NCBI RefSeq assembly: GCF_014842075.1
Contig: NZ_JACYVA010000012.1
Span: 1-45,860, forward strand
DNA length: 45,860 nucleotides
Direction of reading: 5' to 3'
Origin: Sphingomonas sp. CFBP 13720
GTDB taxonomy: Bacteria > Pseudomonadota > Alphaproteobacteria > Sphingomonadales > Sphingomonadaceae
This document shows positions 26,301 through 36,905 of this stretch, piece after piece (within the stretch, counting starts at the first letter, position 1; each line of letters starts with the position of its first letter). A program made the translations under genes and the position numbers. Below the pieces are notes generated by a model. That model was not told the origin of the DNA. It saw only the letters and a program-made list of their open reading frames with translations, and did not search any database.

Positions 26301-27370
26301 CCAGCCGGCGTGACGTGATGGCCGGCATCGCCGCCATGGGTACGTTGGCCGCAACCCCCGTCCGTGCCGGTACGGCGCGACCGGCGTTGGTGGCGGGAAC
26401 CTATGCGGGGAAGGGCGGGGCGGGGCTGGTCCCGATCGACCCCGCCGGGCGGGTCGGCGCGCCCGTCACCGCGCTGAAGGATGTTTCGTTCGGCGTCTCG
26501 CGTGCGACCGGTCCCCGGTATCTGGTGCGGGAAGGTCCCGCCGGACGATTGATCGCGACCGATCGTGCGGGGAATATCCTTGCCGATCGGGCGAGCGGTG
26601 GCGACGATCCGTGCCATATCGCGATCGATCCTGCCGCGCGCGCTCTGGCCGTCGCCAATTATTCGTCGGGGACGGTGTCGGTCTATCCGCTCGACCGGGC
26701 TGGGTTGCCCGGCGATCCGGTCGTCCGCCAGCAACGCGGCACCGGGCCGAATACGGAACGACAGGGCGGGCCGCATGCGCACTGGGTCGGGTTCACCGCT
26801 AATGGCCGTCATCTGCACGCCGTCGACCTCGGCGCGGACGCCGTCTTCGCCTATGCGATGCGGGGCGCGATCCCGTCCGAACCGCGGGTTGCATGGCGTG
26901 CGCCGGCGGGATCGGGGCCGCGTCATCTGGCGCATCATCCGCGTCGCCCGCTCGCCTATGTCGTCACCGAAATGGCGAACACGCTGGTCACGCTGACGGC
27001 CGCATCCGATGGCAGTTTCACGACGCGATCGACCCGCTCGCTGCTGCCAGCGGACTTTGCCGGACCGTCGCAGGCGGCGCATATCGCGATCGATCGCCGT
27101 GGCCGCCGCCTATATGCCTCCAATCGCGGGCATAACAGCATCGCGGTGTTCGATCTGGGCGACGACGGGACGCCGCGCCCGATCCAGCACATCGTCAGCG
27201 GCGGCGACTGGCCGCGCTTCTTCCTGTTGCTCGAAGACGCCGGGCAATTGCTGGTCGCGAACGAACGCAGCGGGACGGTGGCGGTGTTCGCGATCGGTTC
27301 GGATGGCCGGTTGTCCCCGACCGACGAGCGGATAGCGATCCCCGGCGTGGTGTTTCTCGACCGCGCATAG
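26297..27370 (+). CDS. Exported lactonase-family (YbhE-like, 7-bladed propeller) protein
   Basis: 357 residues from ATG 26297, which overlaps the sodC stop (ATGA). The N-terminus SRRDVMAGIAAMGTLAATPV looks like a Tat-type or Sec signal peptide. The body is a lactonase beta-propeller: 'DDPCHIAIDPAARALAVANY', 'PHAHWVGFTANGRHLHAVDL', 'PRHLAHHPRRPLAYVVTEMA', 'AAHIAIDRRGRRLYASNRGH', 'WPRFFLLLEDAGQLLVANER'. The family contains cytoplasmic 6-phosphogluconolactonases, but this copy appears exported, so its substrate is probably different and unknown. Confidence 0.88.
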   Translation: MTSRRDVMAGIAAMGTLAATPVRAGTARPALVAGTYAGKGGAGLVPIDPAGRVGAPVTALKDVSFGVSRATGPRYLVREGPAGRLIATDRAGNILADRASGGDDPCHIAIDPAARALAVANYSSGTVSVYPLDRAGLPGDPVVRQQRGTGPNTERQGGPHAHWVGFTANGRHLHAVDLGADAVFAYAMRGAIPSEPRVAWRAPAGSGPRHLAHHPRRPLAYVVTEMANTLVTLTAASDGSFTTRSTRSLLPADFAGPSQAAHIAIDRRGRRLYASNRGHNSIAVFDLGDDGTPRPIQHIVSGGDWPRFFLLLEDAGQLLVANERSGTVAVFAIGSDGRLSPTDERIAIPGVVFLDRA

Positions 27371-27410
27371 GGATGGTGCGGTCGCCCTTCCAGGTCATGG
27401 GATGGCCCGG

Positions 27411-28019
27411 TCAGGCGGCCGTCAGACGATCCACCGCCGCCGCCAGCCGTTCGTCCAGCACCTCCAGCATCGCGGTCCATCCGCCCAGCGCGTCGAGTTC
27501 GCCCGGTCCGTCGGAAACCCCGCGTAGTCCGGCGAGCGGCACGCCGAAGCGCTGGCAGGCGCGCAACACGGCGAACGTCTCCATATCGACCATATCGGCG
27601 TCGATCCGGTCATAGTCGTCGCCACCGACGATGTTCGCGCCGGTCGACAGCCGCGCCGCTGCCAACCCCGCGATCGGCATGGCCAGCGGCATCTCCGCCG
27701 GATGGTCGGTGAACGGCGTGACCCCCTTCGCCACGCCGATCCGCGTCGCATCCATGTCGTGCCACGACACGCTCGCCACCTGCCACACCGATCCCAGCGC
27801 CAGCCGCCGCGACCCTGCCGACCCGATCGACACGACCATATCGGGAAGCCCGCCCGCCGCAGCCAGTCCGCCCAGCGCCACGCCGGTCGCCAGCGCGGCC
27901 TCGACCGGTCCGACCCCCGTCACCAGCGGATCGAACCGCGCACGTAGATGCCGGCCGTATTCGTGCGTCGTCGCCATGACGAACAGCGTTCGCCGCCCGT
28001 CGATCGTCGTGAGTTCCAT
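27411..28019 (-). CDS. MTA/SAH nucleosidase-like phosphorylase-superfamily protein
   Basis: 202 residues from the ATG at 28019. PNP/UDP fold features: 'LVTGVGPVEAALATGVALGG', 'DMVVSIGSAGSRRLALGSVW', and the C-terminal 'VDMETFAVLRACQRFGVPLA' with the purine-site acidic region 'GVSDGPGELD'. In MtnN the equivalents are VxMExxA and SDxAD; here the last motif is changed (SDGPGELD). It probably cleaves a purine nucleoside such as methylthioadenosine or S-adenosylhomocysteine, but specificity cannot be fixed. Confidence 0.82.
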   Translation of the reverse strand: MELTTIDGRRTLFVMATTHEYGRHLRARFDPLVTGVGPVEAALATGVALGGLAAAGGLPDMVVSIGSAGSRRLALGSVWQVASVSWHDMDATRIGVAKGVTPFTDHPAEMPLAMPIAGLAAARLSTGANIVGGDDYDRIDADMVDMETFAVLRACQRFGVPLAGLRGVSDGPGELDALGGWTAMLEVLDERLAAAVDRLTAA

Positions 28020-28304
28020 TGGTGCAGTGTATGGCGGCGCGTGCGGTGTGGCGCAATCGGACGGAAGCGTTCCGTTATCGCCCGCCCAGCTACGTCCAAT
28101 ATTGCTATTGCGAATTGACATCAATTGTGATGAACTGGATTGACGGCAGATCGGCGCTTTGCAGCGGATTCACCCACTTCCCCCGGCGGCACCCCCTTGC
28201 TAAGGCGCGGCGTACAGCACGCATTCGCACCTGCGGTACGCGCGTGGCGGCCACACGATCGGCCAGCCCCTTCAGCGTCCGCGACCATCTGGGAAGGACC
28301 CCGC

Positions 28305-30980
<2,676 letters not shown>

Positions 30981-31002
30981 GCCATCGTCCGGTAACGGCA
31001 GG

Positions 31003-31037
31003 AAAGGCCGCGTCACCGTCGGGTGGCGCGGCCTTTT
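31003..31037. terminator. Terminator after acnA (possibly bidirectional)
   Basis: AAAGGCCGCGTCACC pairs with GGTGGCGCGGCCTTTT (one G-T wobble) around GTCG, with a T-run on the plus strand and A-run at the other side. It serves acnA and probably also the convergent membrane protein gene ending at 31044. Confidence 0.92.
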
Positions 31038-31043
31038 CGTATT

Positions 31044-31571
31044 TCAGGCCGCTGCCCGGCCGAACAGCCATGCCGATGCCAGCCACAATCCGGCGAACAG
31101 CACCGTGATCGGTCCGATGAACCCGAACCCGGCCACCAGCGCGACCATGAACACCGCGACCTGAGCCGCCGCCGTCGCGATCATCGCCCGCCGCATCCCC
31201 GCTGCCCGCGCCCGTGCGGCCACCGTTCCGCCGATCGCGACCGCCAGTACGCCGGCGAACAGCAGGTTGGCGGCATTGTCCTCCGAACCTATGATCCCGA
31301 CCGCCAGGTTGATCCACACCAACAGGAACGCCGCCAGCAACGCCAGCCCCGCCGCGATGCGGTACGCCGCACTTGCCGACGTCCGTACCGCCAGCTCGAA
31401 TGCGATCCCCACGCCGCCGATCATCGCGGCGGCGAACGCGAAGTCGGCCGGCGTCCAGTCGACTTCCTGCGTAAACTGCATCGCGACCAGCGGCAGCGCC
31501 ACCAGACCCGCCGCCGTACTCCATGCCGCAACCCGTATCCGGTTGCCCCGCTGCCCCGTCATGACCGTCAT
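31044..31571 (-). CDS. Multi-pass membrane protein of unknown function
   Basis: 175 residues from the ATG at 31571, supported by AGGAGG upstream. About five hydrophobic segments can be seen, for example 'AAWSTAAGLVALPLVAMQF', 'ADFAFAAAMIGGVGIAFELA', 'YRIAAGLALLAAFLLVWINL', 'LLFAGVLAVAIGGTVAARAR' and 'VAVFMVALVAGFGFIGPITV'. No family is recognised with confidence. It is convergent with acnA and shares its terminator. Confidence 0.8.
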   Translation of the reverse strand: MTVMTGQRGNRIRVAAWSTAAGLVALPLVAMQFTQEVDWTPADFAFAAAMIGGVGIAFELAVRTSASAAYRIAAGLALLAAFLLVWINLAVGIIGSEDNAANLLFAGVLAVAIGGTVAARARAAGMRRAMIATAAAQVAVFMVALVAGFGFIGPITVLFAGLWLASAWLFGRAAA

Positions 31572-31773
31572 TCCTGCCTCCTGTCGCTGTTCGGGGCAGG
31601 ATAGGGCAGGGTCACCAGTCCGGGAAAGCATGGGTTCGAAGGAAGGACGATGCAGGAACGGTGCAGTCTGCCGCTGCGCCTAGCAAAGATCGACGCCCGG
31701 AACGGCGTTCATGCCGGTGGGTCACTTACCCGGCTTGACGGTTCGGCCGCGATCCGCTTGGAACCAAGCGCGG

Positions 31774-31859
31774 GCGGACGTGGCGAAATGGTAGACGCAG
31801 CGGACTTAAAATCCGCTTCCCCTATGGGAGTGTGGGTTCGAGTCCCACCGTCCGCACCA
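31774..31859 (+). tRNA. tRNA-Leu(UAA)
   Basis: 86 bases including CCA. Acceptor GCGGACG pairs with CGTCCGC. The anticodon stem-loop is CGGACTTAAAATCCG with anticodon TAA, a long variable arm (CTTCCCCTATGGGAGTG) typical of Leu follows, then T-arm GGGTTCGAGTCCC. Its 3' end is the attachment site of an integrative element whose integrase starts 91 bases downstream. Confidence 0.98.
31834..31859 (+). repeat. attL (26-bp direct repeat, tRNA-Leu 3' end)
   Basis: Begins GGGTTCGAGTCCCACC and ends GCACCA; identical to 38478-38503. Bases flanking the repeat differ (T/C before, A/C after), so 26 bp is the exact limit. It covers the T-arm, acceptor and CCA of the tRNA. Confidence 0.95.
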
Positions 31860-31950
31860 AGCGCTTCTAAGCCCTTCTAGGGCCTCAAGATGCTCAGAAA
31901 TCAGCCTCTTTTGACCGCTTGCCTATTACATTTGTATTAGGACCGCGATC

Positions 31951-33393
31951 ATGTGCACGTACCTCGATACAGTCGGCAGCACCTACTATTTCCGGCGGGT
32001 CGTACCGCTCGAACTGAGGCCGTACATTCTCACCCGAACGGGCAATCCTCGGACGGAGTGGAAAATTTCGCTCGGCACAAAGGATCGGGCTGAAGCGAAG
32101 CGGCTGTTGCCAGGTATCACCGAGGGCACCAACGTCGAAATCGACGCGGCGATGGCGCGGCGGGCGCGGGAGGATGCTCGGAACGTCCCCGAGGCGACCG
32201 TTGGGCGTCGTTCTCGCAACCCGGGAGCACAGACTGGACTCTATGCTCGACTTGCTCAGGAGCAAGCTGACAGGCGCGAGGCGCGGCGACGGCTCAGGGA
32301 GGAAATGGAGGACACAGCTCGGAGTTTTTCTACGTCCGAACTCGATCCGATCCACGCGATCATCAAAGACATCATGCGCGAGCGGGAGGAAGCAGCGCAG
32401 GGGCAGGCCCAGCCGGAAGTCGCGTCGCGAATTGGGCAACGCACAGCCGTTCCGCTGATCGACCTGTTCGACTCTTACGCCAAAGAGCAGGGGATGAGTC
32501 CGGTGACGGCTCAGGATTGGAAGGGCGTGCTGCGGTCGTTGGTCCGGTTTGTTGGGCATGACGACGCTACCCGACTCGTTGTCGACGATATAGATCGCTG
32601 GCGGGACATGCTCCTGTCCGAAGCGACCAAGCGGGGCGGCCTACGCAGCCCTCGCACAGTAAAAGACAATTACCTGTCGGCGCTGCGTTCCACGCTCAAC
32701 TACGCGGTGAGCAAGCGCAAGCTGCCTGAGAACGTCGCTTCCACGGTGACGGTCCGCATACCACGGCAGCCGAAACTACGCGAGCGGGACTTCACCGACG
32801 CAGAAGCAGCCTCGATTTTAAGTGCTACCCTGAAGCTACAAACAGATGCACCGGCGCTAACCCAACGGGCGCGGCGCTGGATACCTTGGTTGTGCGCCTA
32901 CACAGGCGCGCGGGTAAACGAGATAAGCCAGCTCCGCGGCAGCGACGTTGTGGAAGTGGAGGGTGTGTGGACCATTCACATCACGCCCGAGGCCGGGCGG
33001 GTTAAGTCTGGCGAAGCCCGGACAGTCCCGCTGCATCCGCACATAATTGAGCAAGGGTTCCTAGCTCTGGTCGATCAGGTTGGCGCTGGCGCGCTGTTCT
33101 ACGATCCCGGCAGGGTGCGGAAGCCGGGTGCGGCGAACCGGCATGTGTCAAAGGTTGGCGAGCGTCTTGCTGCTTGGGTTCGGGAAGAGGGCGGGGTCGC
33201 TGATCCCAACGTGTCCCCGAATCACGGCTGGCGACACACGTTCAAGACGCGAGCATTGGAGGCAGGGATGCCCGAAAGGTTCATGGACGCGATACAGGGG
33301 CATGCCGCACGAAGTGTGGGACAAACCTACGGGCGGGTTCCGATTAAGACGCTTGCTGAGGCAGTGGCTAAGCTGCCAAGATTCGCGGTGTAG
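31951..33393 (+). CDS. Tyrosine recombinase/integrase of the tRNA-Leu element
   Basis: 480 residues; AGGACC lies about 7 bases before the ATG. N-terminal region with 'DTVGSTYYFRRVVPLELRPY' as in the DUF6538-type N-terminus of proteobacterial island integrases, a SAM-like core-binding domain near 150-250, then the catalytic domain with Arg321 in 'YTGARVNEISQL', His425 and Arg428 in 'HGWRHTF', the second His in 'GHAARS' and nucleophile Tyr460 in 'GQTYGRV'. All catalytic residues are intact, so the element may still be mobile. Orientation away from the tRNA is the common arrangement. Confidence 0.95.
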   Translation: MCTYLDTVGSTYYFRRVVPLELRPYILTRTGNPRTEWKISLGTKDRAEAKRLLPGITEGTNVEIDAAMARRAREDARNVPEATVGRRSRNPGAQTGLYARLAQEQADRREARRRLREEMEDTARSFSTSELDPIHAIIKDIMREREEAAQGQAQPEVASRIGQRTAVPLIDLFDSYAKEQGMSPVTAQDWKGVLRSLVRFVGHDDATRLVVDDIDRWRDMLLSEATKRGGLRSPRTVKDNYLSALRSTLNYAVSKRKLPENVASTVTVRIPRQPKLRERDFTDAEAASILSATLKLQTDAPALTQRARRWIPWLCAYTGARVNEISQLRGSDVVEVEGVWTIHITPEAGRVKSGEARTVPLHPHIIEQGFLALVDQVGAGALFYDPGRVRKPGAANRHVSKVGERLAAWVREEGGVADPNVSPNHGWRHTFKTRALEAGMPERFMDAIQGHAARSVGQTYGRVPIKTLAEAVAKLPRFAV

Positions 33394-33581
33394 GGGTACC
33401 TCAACAGGGTGGCGTTATCGCTGCGGCTCAGAAGACGGTCTACGCGCTCCATGGGGACTTTCACCCCCGGCACCTTCCCGAGCAGTTTACCTACCTCGCG
33501 ATCATACGCCACAGGTGGCGAGCGGTACTTCGGGTTGTCCGCATCGTAGGCGGCAGCAACGGCCTTGCCGGGCAGCACCAC
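33327..33581 (-). CDS. Doubtful small gene or gene remnant overlapping the integrase 3' end
   Basis: 84 residues from a GTG at 33581. The stretch 'VLPGKAVAAAYDADNPKYRS' and 'AYDREVGKLLGKVPGVKVPM' has coding-like third-position GC, but there is no good ribosome site and the last 67 bases overlap the integrase gene on the other strand. No family recognised. It may be the decayed 3' part of a gene cut off by element rearrangement. Confidence 0.3.
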   Translation of the reverse strand: MVLPGKAVAAAYDADNPKYRSPPVAYDREVGKLLGKVPGVKVPMERVDRLLSRSDNATLLRYPYTANLGSLATASASVLIGTRP

Positions 33582-34142
33582 GGACGGACGCGGGTTTCGT
33601 ATTTTGAATGCGGAATCCCTAGTATTTCGAGCGTAGCCCGAAGCGGAGACATTTTCCGACGATCCGTGTTGGTAGTACGCCTCTCAACAGAGAAGTAATG
33701 GGACACTGAGGTTTAAAAGATAGTTATTAATAATTTCATTGCTATAGAAATTGATCTACAAAAATCAAGAGAGATAGTGCCCGTACATGCGCGTCTCAGG
33801 GTCGCAAGCTTAGCCCTCAATGAAAGTCTATAATAGGGCTAGCTAGTCAGGATTGATTGGAGGACGAGCTTGGTAGCTAGCTACAGGTTTAATCCTGTAT
33901 TATATACATCATTCTAGATTGGATAGTGGTAGGAGTGGCCCGGTCCATCCCGACCAAATAGATTGATCGTTCAAGTCCGGCCCACTTACATCATTCTGAG
34001 TTGGATCAGCGTGTAGGTGGCGGCCCGGCTCGCGCAACGGTCAGCACAATGCTGATCGCCATCCGGGGATTGCTCCCGTCCAAACGCGATGATCGTTACC
34101 GTCCGATCCACGACGAAAGAGGCTCCGCTAAAAGCGTTTTCT
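33582..34142. other. AT-rich non-coding region of the element with direct and inverted repeats
   Basis: No gene found. Contains AT-rich stretches (33710-33780), a small inverted repeat TACAGG-TTTAAT-CCTGTA at 33882-33899, CAGGATT/AATCCTG at 33848 and 33891, and an imperfect direct repeat of about 40 bases starting TACATCATTCT at 33905 and again at 33987 (82-base period). Could be recombination, origin or regulatory sites of the element. Confidence 0.45.
33905..34032 (+). repeat. Imperfect tandem direct repeat, 82-base period
   Basis: Copy 1 starts at 33905 and copy 2 at 33987. Both begin TACATCATTCT, continue to TTGGAT and, about 12 bases later, to GTAGG and GGCCCGG. No coding potential. Confidence 0.5.
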
Positions 34143-34628
34143 CTACTTAGGGGGTATCAATTCAAGAACGGCAGAAATCTGGGAAATTCCAGCATCTAAT
34201 TTGGGGTTTTGAGCTAGCCCGACTTCGTCCGTCTGTAACCGGAAAAGCAAACTCTTGAGGCGCTTTTCCCCCTCTTCGATCTCACGATCCCACTCCCGCA
34301 TTTTCTTTTCACGCTTCCATGCTTCACGTCCTGCAATCGCAGCTTCGCCGTAGTCGCGACAGTATCTTTTTACCGTGGCCTCGCTGATGCCAAAATGTTT
34401 GGCGGTCTGTCGTATGCTAGTCTTCCGAGACTGTCGCCATCCCGCCACTCTGCGCGCGTCTTCTATTATGAGTGGTCGTCCCCCAACACTCGCTGGGGTC
34501 TTAGTATGTTGCTGCAAGCTCAGCCGATCATTTACGCGTTTGGCAGCCAGATATAATCCGGCGTGAGAGTCAGACGCTATACAAGGAGGAAAGGTAACAG
34601 ACCTGCGGCTGAGCTTCGGAGCATCCAA
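34143..34628 (-). CDS. HTH protein with resolvase-type C-terminal HTH and coiled coil
   Basis: 161 residues if started at the TTG at 34628, which has GGAG six bases upstream; a shorter start is possible. Residues about 50-95 ('GRPLIIEDARRVAGWRQSRK' then 'SIRQTAKHFGISEATVKRYC') look like the Hin/resolvase C-terminal helix-turn-helix without its catalytic domain. A charged helix follows ('REAWKREKKMREWDREIEEG'). It may regulate the element or be a leftover recombinase tail. AT content is higher than in the chromosome. Confidence 0.6.
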   Translation of the reverse strand: MDAPKLSRRSVTFPPCIASDSHAGLYLAAKRVNDRLSLQQHTKTPASVGGRPLIIEDARRVAGWRQSRKTSIRQTAKHFGISEATVKRYCRDYGEAAIAGREAWKREKKMREWDREIEEGEKRLKSLLFRLQTDEVGLAQNPKLDAGISQISAVLELIPPK

Positions 34629-34694
34629 GACTTGCTCCGGTGTCCCTCAGGGCCGTCTTGGCGGCGAGGGTGCGCATCTAGCGCAAGGAGGAAA

Positions 34695-34829
34695 ATGCCT
34701 GCGGCTCCGGCATCTGTCAATCGGCCTTTGGGTGCCCCACAGAGAGTCCTCGGCGTTCACTACTGCCGACTGGTCTGTCTCGGCCCGCCGATCAGAGAAG
34801 CGCCTCAGCGGGCGTCTGCGTTGACCTAG
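34695..34829 (+). CDS. Possible 44-residue ORF with an ideal ribosome site
   Basis: AAGGAGGAAA stands immediately before the ATG. The predicted peptide (MPAAPASVNRPLGAPQRVLG...) has no recognisable family, and the AAGGAGGAAA sequence occurs also at 34579-34590 without a start codon, so the ribosome site may be chance. Low confidence. Confidence 0.2.
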   Translation: MPAAPASVNRPLGAPQRVLGVHYCRLVCLGPPIREAPQRASALT

Positions 34830-34880
34830 CAAGGGCGCACGCGTGGCGCTGTTCTGACATCAGGCCATAGAGTGCGCCGA

Positions 34881-35132
34881 TCAGGTGCGCACGACGCGTA
34901 AGCTCGCTGGTGCAATCAGAGACGGGCGCAAACCCGGCGCTCCCATGCGAATGGCATAGCCCTGCTCAACCAAGTATGCGGCCTCCTCTAATGATCGCAC
35001 AAAGGTTGAGCTTTCCCTGTGGTGGCGCTTCTCGGGGATGCGCCGGTCGACTAGCTCGTAGCCCCGTTCGGACAGCACCGGCTGCTCGTCCCTGCCGTCG
35101 CGGGGCTTTAGCCGTTCGATCGTGACAGTCAT
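34881..35132 (-). CDS. Small protein coupled to the resolvase
   Basis: 83 residues; its ATG at 35132 lies two bases after the resolvase stop, so it is translated from the same message. 'LSERGYELVDRRIPEKRHHR' and 'SLEEAAYLVEQGYAIRMGAP' give an alpha/beta pattern. I do not recognise the family. Coupling to a recombinase suggests an accessory or regulatory role in the element. Confidence 0.6.
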   Translation of the reverse strand: MTVTIERLKPRDGRDEQPVLSERGYELVDRRIPEKRHHRESSTFVRSLEEAAYLVEQGYAIRMGAPGLRPSLIAPASLRVVRT

Positions 35133-35134
35133 AC

Positions 35135-35713
35135 TCAGTCCGCCCGCTGCTCAATGCGCTGGATGGATGAGCGAGACATGCCGAACTCCTTGGCTAAGAC
35201 ACCTAGCGAAACGCCTAGCGCGCGGCGGATGCGAATGTCATGCTGCTGAGCATTGGAAAGCGACTGTTTGCGGCCAAGCTGTTTCCCCTCAGCCTTTGCA
35301 CGAGCAAGGCCGGATTGCGTCCGCTCTATCAGGAGGTCGCGCTCGAATTCCGCAACGGCATTGATAACGCCCATTGTCATTTTGCCTGCCGGGCTAGTCA
35401 AATCGACGCCACCTAGTGCAAGGCAATGGACTCTGACACCTTCGCTTGCGAGCCGATCTACCGTGGCGCGAACGTCCATCGCGTTGCGACCAAGCCGATC
35501 TAGCTTGGTAACTAGAAGGACATCGCCGTCCTCAAGCCGATCTACGAGCTTTGCAAAGCCGACACGTTCCATAGCAGCCGTGGAGCCGGACACGGTTTCC
35601 GTCACAACCCGCTTAGGCTCTACTGTAAAGCCCGCCGCCTCAATCTCGCGTACCTGATTATCCGTGCTCTGATCCGCAGTGCTGACGCGGCAGTAAGCAA
35701 AAGTACGGGCCAT
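35135..35713 (-). CDS. Serine resolvase/invertase (Tn3-type)
   Basis: 192 residues; AGGAGG lies 7 bases before the ATG at 35713. Catalytic Arg9 and Ser11 are in 'FAYCRVSTADQ'; 'DVLLVTKLDRLGRNAMDVRA' supplies the second Arg cluster, and 'AEFERDLLIERTQSGLARAK' the long E-helix; the C-terminal HTH is 'SLGVLAKEFGMSRSSIQRIE'. Full length, so active recombination is likely. Inverted repeats just upstream at 35784-35866 may be its crossover (res) site. Confidence 0.94.
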   Translation of the reverse strand: MARTFAYCRVSTADQSTDNQVREIEAAGFTVEPKRVVTETVSGSTAAMERVGFAKLVDRLEDGDVLLVTKLDRLGRNAMDVRATVDRLASEGVRVHCLALGGVDLTSPAGKMTMGVINAVAEFERDLLIERTQSGLARAKAEGKQLGRKQSLSNAQQHDIRIRRALGVSLGVLAKEFGMSRSSIQRIEQRAD

Positions 35714-35783
35714 GCTTTTCCTCCTGTACCGAAAACCTGTTCCGCAATGTGTGGCGTACCGGAAGTAAGGTCAAGCTATATTT

Positions 35784-35808
35784 TGGGACAAGCTACGGCA
35801 GTGTCCCA
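35784..35808. repeat. Inverted repeat TGGGACA-N11-TGTCCCA
   Basis: Perfect 7-bp arms 71 bases upstream of the resolvase start. Candidate resolvase binding site or operator. Confidence 0.45.
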
Positions 35809-35813
35809 GAACC

Positions 35814-35866
35814 CTACGATTTCGGGCTAGCCTGTGAGCAAGCGCAGGCCATAGGCTAAATCGTAG
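35814..35866. repeat. Compound hairpin/inverted repeat upstream of the resolvase
   Basis: Outer arms CTACGATTT and AAATCGTAG (9 bp, extendable with TAGCCT/AGGCTA after a 5-base bulge) enclose an inner GCCTG/CAGGC pair. Spacing and closeness to the resolvase gene suggest part of a res site. Confidence 0.45.
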
Positions 35867-36158
35867 AGTGGGCTGATACGTGGCCTTGCACGGCTAGGCA
35901 TCGGTGACGCTGGACCGGCCGTGCTTCATGGTCACACAGCCCCATCAATGCCGCGTAGTGATACCACTCAAGCTGAATCATTACGGCGGCAAACACAGGG
36001 CTACCCTGTAGCAGGACCATAGTGGCAAGGCTCTTAATGGTCCTCCAAAGCTGCTCTGCATTGATGACACGCCTGCCGGCATACTTATCCCCCCATAATG
36101 CAGGACGCGCGCTTTTGGCATACAGGCCTGAGCAGGGTCGGTACGGGGGTAATCGCAT
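35856..36158 (-). CDS. Doubtful hypothetical ORF in the element
   Basis: 100 residues, ATG 36158. 'INAEQLWRTIKSLATMVLLQ' and 'AVMIQLEWYHYAALMGLCDH' look protein-like, but there is no ribosome site at useful distance, and its end falls inside the 35814-35866 inverted repeat. No family recognised. Confidence 0.25.
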   Translation of the reverse strand: MRLPPYRPCSGLYAKSARPALWGDKYAGRRVINAEQLWRTIKSLATMVLLQGSPVFAAVMIQLEWYHYAALMGLCDHEARPVQRHRCLAVQGHVSAHSTI

Positions 36159-36260
36159 GTGTGAGATGTGGGACTTGCCTCCTCGTATAAGCGGATCAGA
36201 ATAAGGTCACGATCATGTTTGGCTCTCGCGCGTTGACGGCGGAGATGTCAGATTGGCGTT

Positions 36261-36905
36261 ATGGACATTCAAACATCACTCCAGCGTAACGGCTGGGCGG
36301 CGCTATCCTGCGCGTCATTCGGATGGTCCGAAATTGAGCAGTTTCTAGCTAAGCTCGATGCGTGGCCCGCCTCAGACCCCAAGATCCTTCGTCCCGTTTC
36401 TCGGTCCGTTGCGCGACCCGGGACCATGTCCGCAGTTACAGGCTATTCGCGCCAGCCGCTTCACACTGATGGCGCACATTTAGCCGAGCCTCCAAGATAT
36501 GTTGTACTCCGGTGTCTTGATCCCGGCGAGCGGTCCTGCCCAACTATAATCGGCACACTTGACTGGAAAGCTATTACGGCAACCAAGCCGTATGCTCTCT
36601 ACAGAGCCGGATGGAGGGTGCGCCCTCGACCTTATCAAAGCTTTCAAGCCAAGATCGTTGACGAAGCGTCGACCCATAACAGAATACGCTACGATCCAAT
36701 TTGCATGCGCCCCGAAAGAGGTGGTGAAATTGCAAAGAATGCTACTATCCAAATTTTGGACATGTACACGTACCTACACGTGCATTATTGGAAGAAAGGT
36801 GAATTTCTTATTCTCGATAACTGGTTAGTCTTGCATGGCCGAGGCGATGGCGGGGATCAGGCTATTAGTCGGTGCTTAGAGCGCAGAGCATACGGAGCAG
36901 TTTAA
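36261..36905 (+). CDS. TauD/TfdA-like Fe(II)/2-oxoglutarate-dependent oxygenase (element cargo)
   Basis: 214 residues. The facial triad is intact: His68 and Asp70 in 'QPLHTDGAHLAEPPRYVVLR' and distal His192 in 'LILDNWLVLHGRGDGG'; Thr95 and Arg204/Arg208 in 'RCLERRAYGA' can bind 2-oxoglutarate. 'NRIRYDPICMRPERGG' is also typical of the clan. It is shorter than TauD (about 280 residues), missing much of the N-terminus and the lid. It should be an iron-dependent hydroxylase of unknown substrate. The ribosome site is weak; a 24-codon frame at 36215-36289 overlaps the start. The stop overlaps the next gene by one base (TAATG), so the two products are made together. Codon use is more AT-rich than the chromosome. 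Confidence 0.82.
   Translation: MDIQTSLQRNGWAALSCASFGWSEIEQFLAKLDAWPASDPKILRPVSRSVARPGTMSAVTGYSRQPLHTDGAHLAEPPRYVVLRCLDPGERSCPTIIGTLDWKAITATKPYALYRAGWRVRPRPYQSFQAKIVDEASTHNRIRYDPICMRPERGGEIAKNATIQILDMYTYLHVHYWKKGEFLILDNWLVLHGRGDGGDQAISRCLERRAYGAV

Larger units (their letters stand above)
35714..36260. promoter_or_regulatory. Region between resolvase and oxygenase with inverted repeats
   Basis: Holds the resolvase promoter side, two inverted repeats (35784-35808 and 35814-35866), a doubtful minus-strand frame (35856-36158) and the leader of the oxygenase gene. The leader contains a 24-codon plus-strand frame at 36215-36289 (ATG preceded by AAGG) that overlaps the oxygenase start in another frame. 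Confidence 0.4.

Noticed and set aside
28117..28145. TTGACA as -35 box upstream of acnA
   Set aside because: No acceptable -10 at 16-18 bases spacing (GATTGA only), so not called as a promoter.
33940..33990. tRNA-like T-arm (GTTCAAGTCCGG) with matching acceptor-like ends AGTGG/CCACT
   Set aside because: The T-stem does not pair and no D- or anticodon arm can be built; the segment is part of the imperfect direct repeat.
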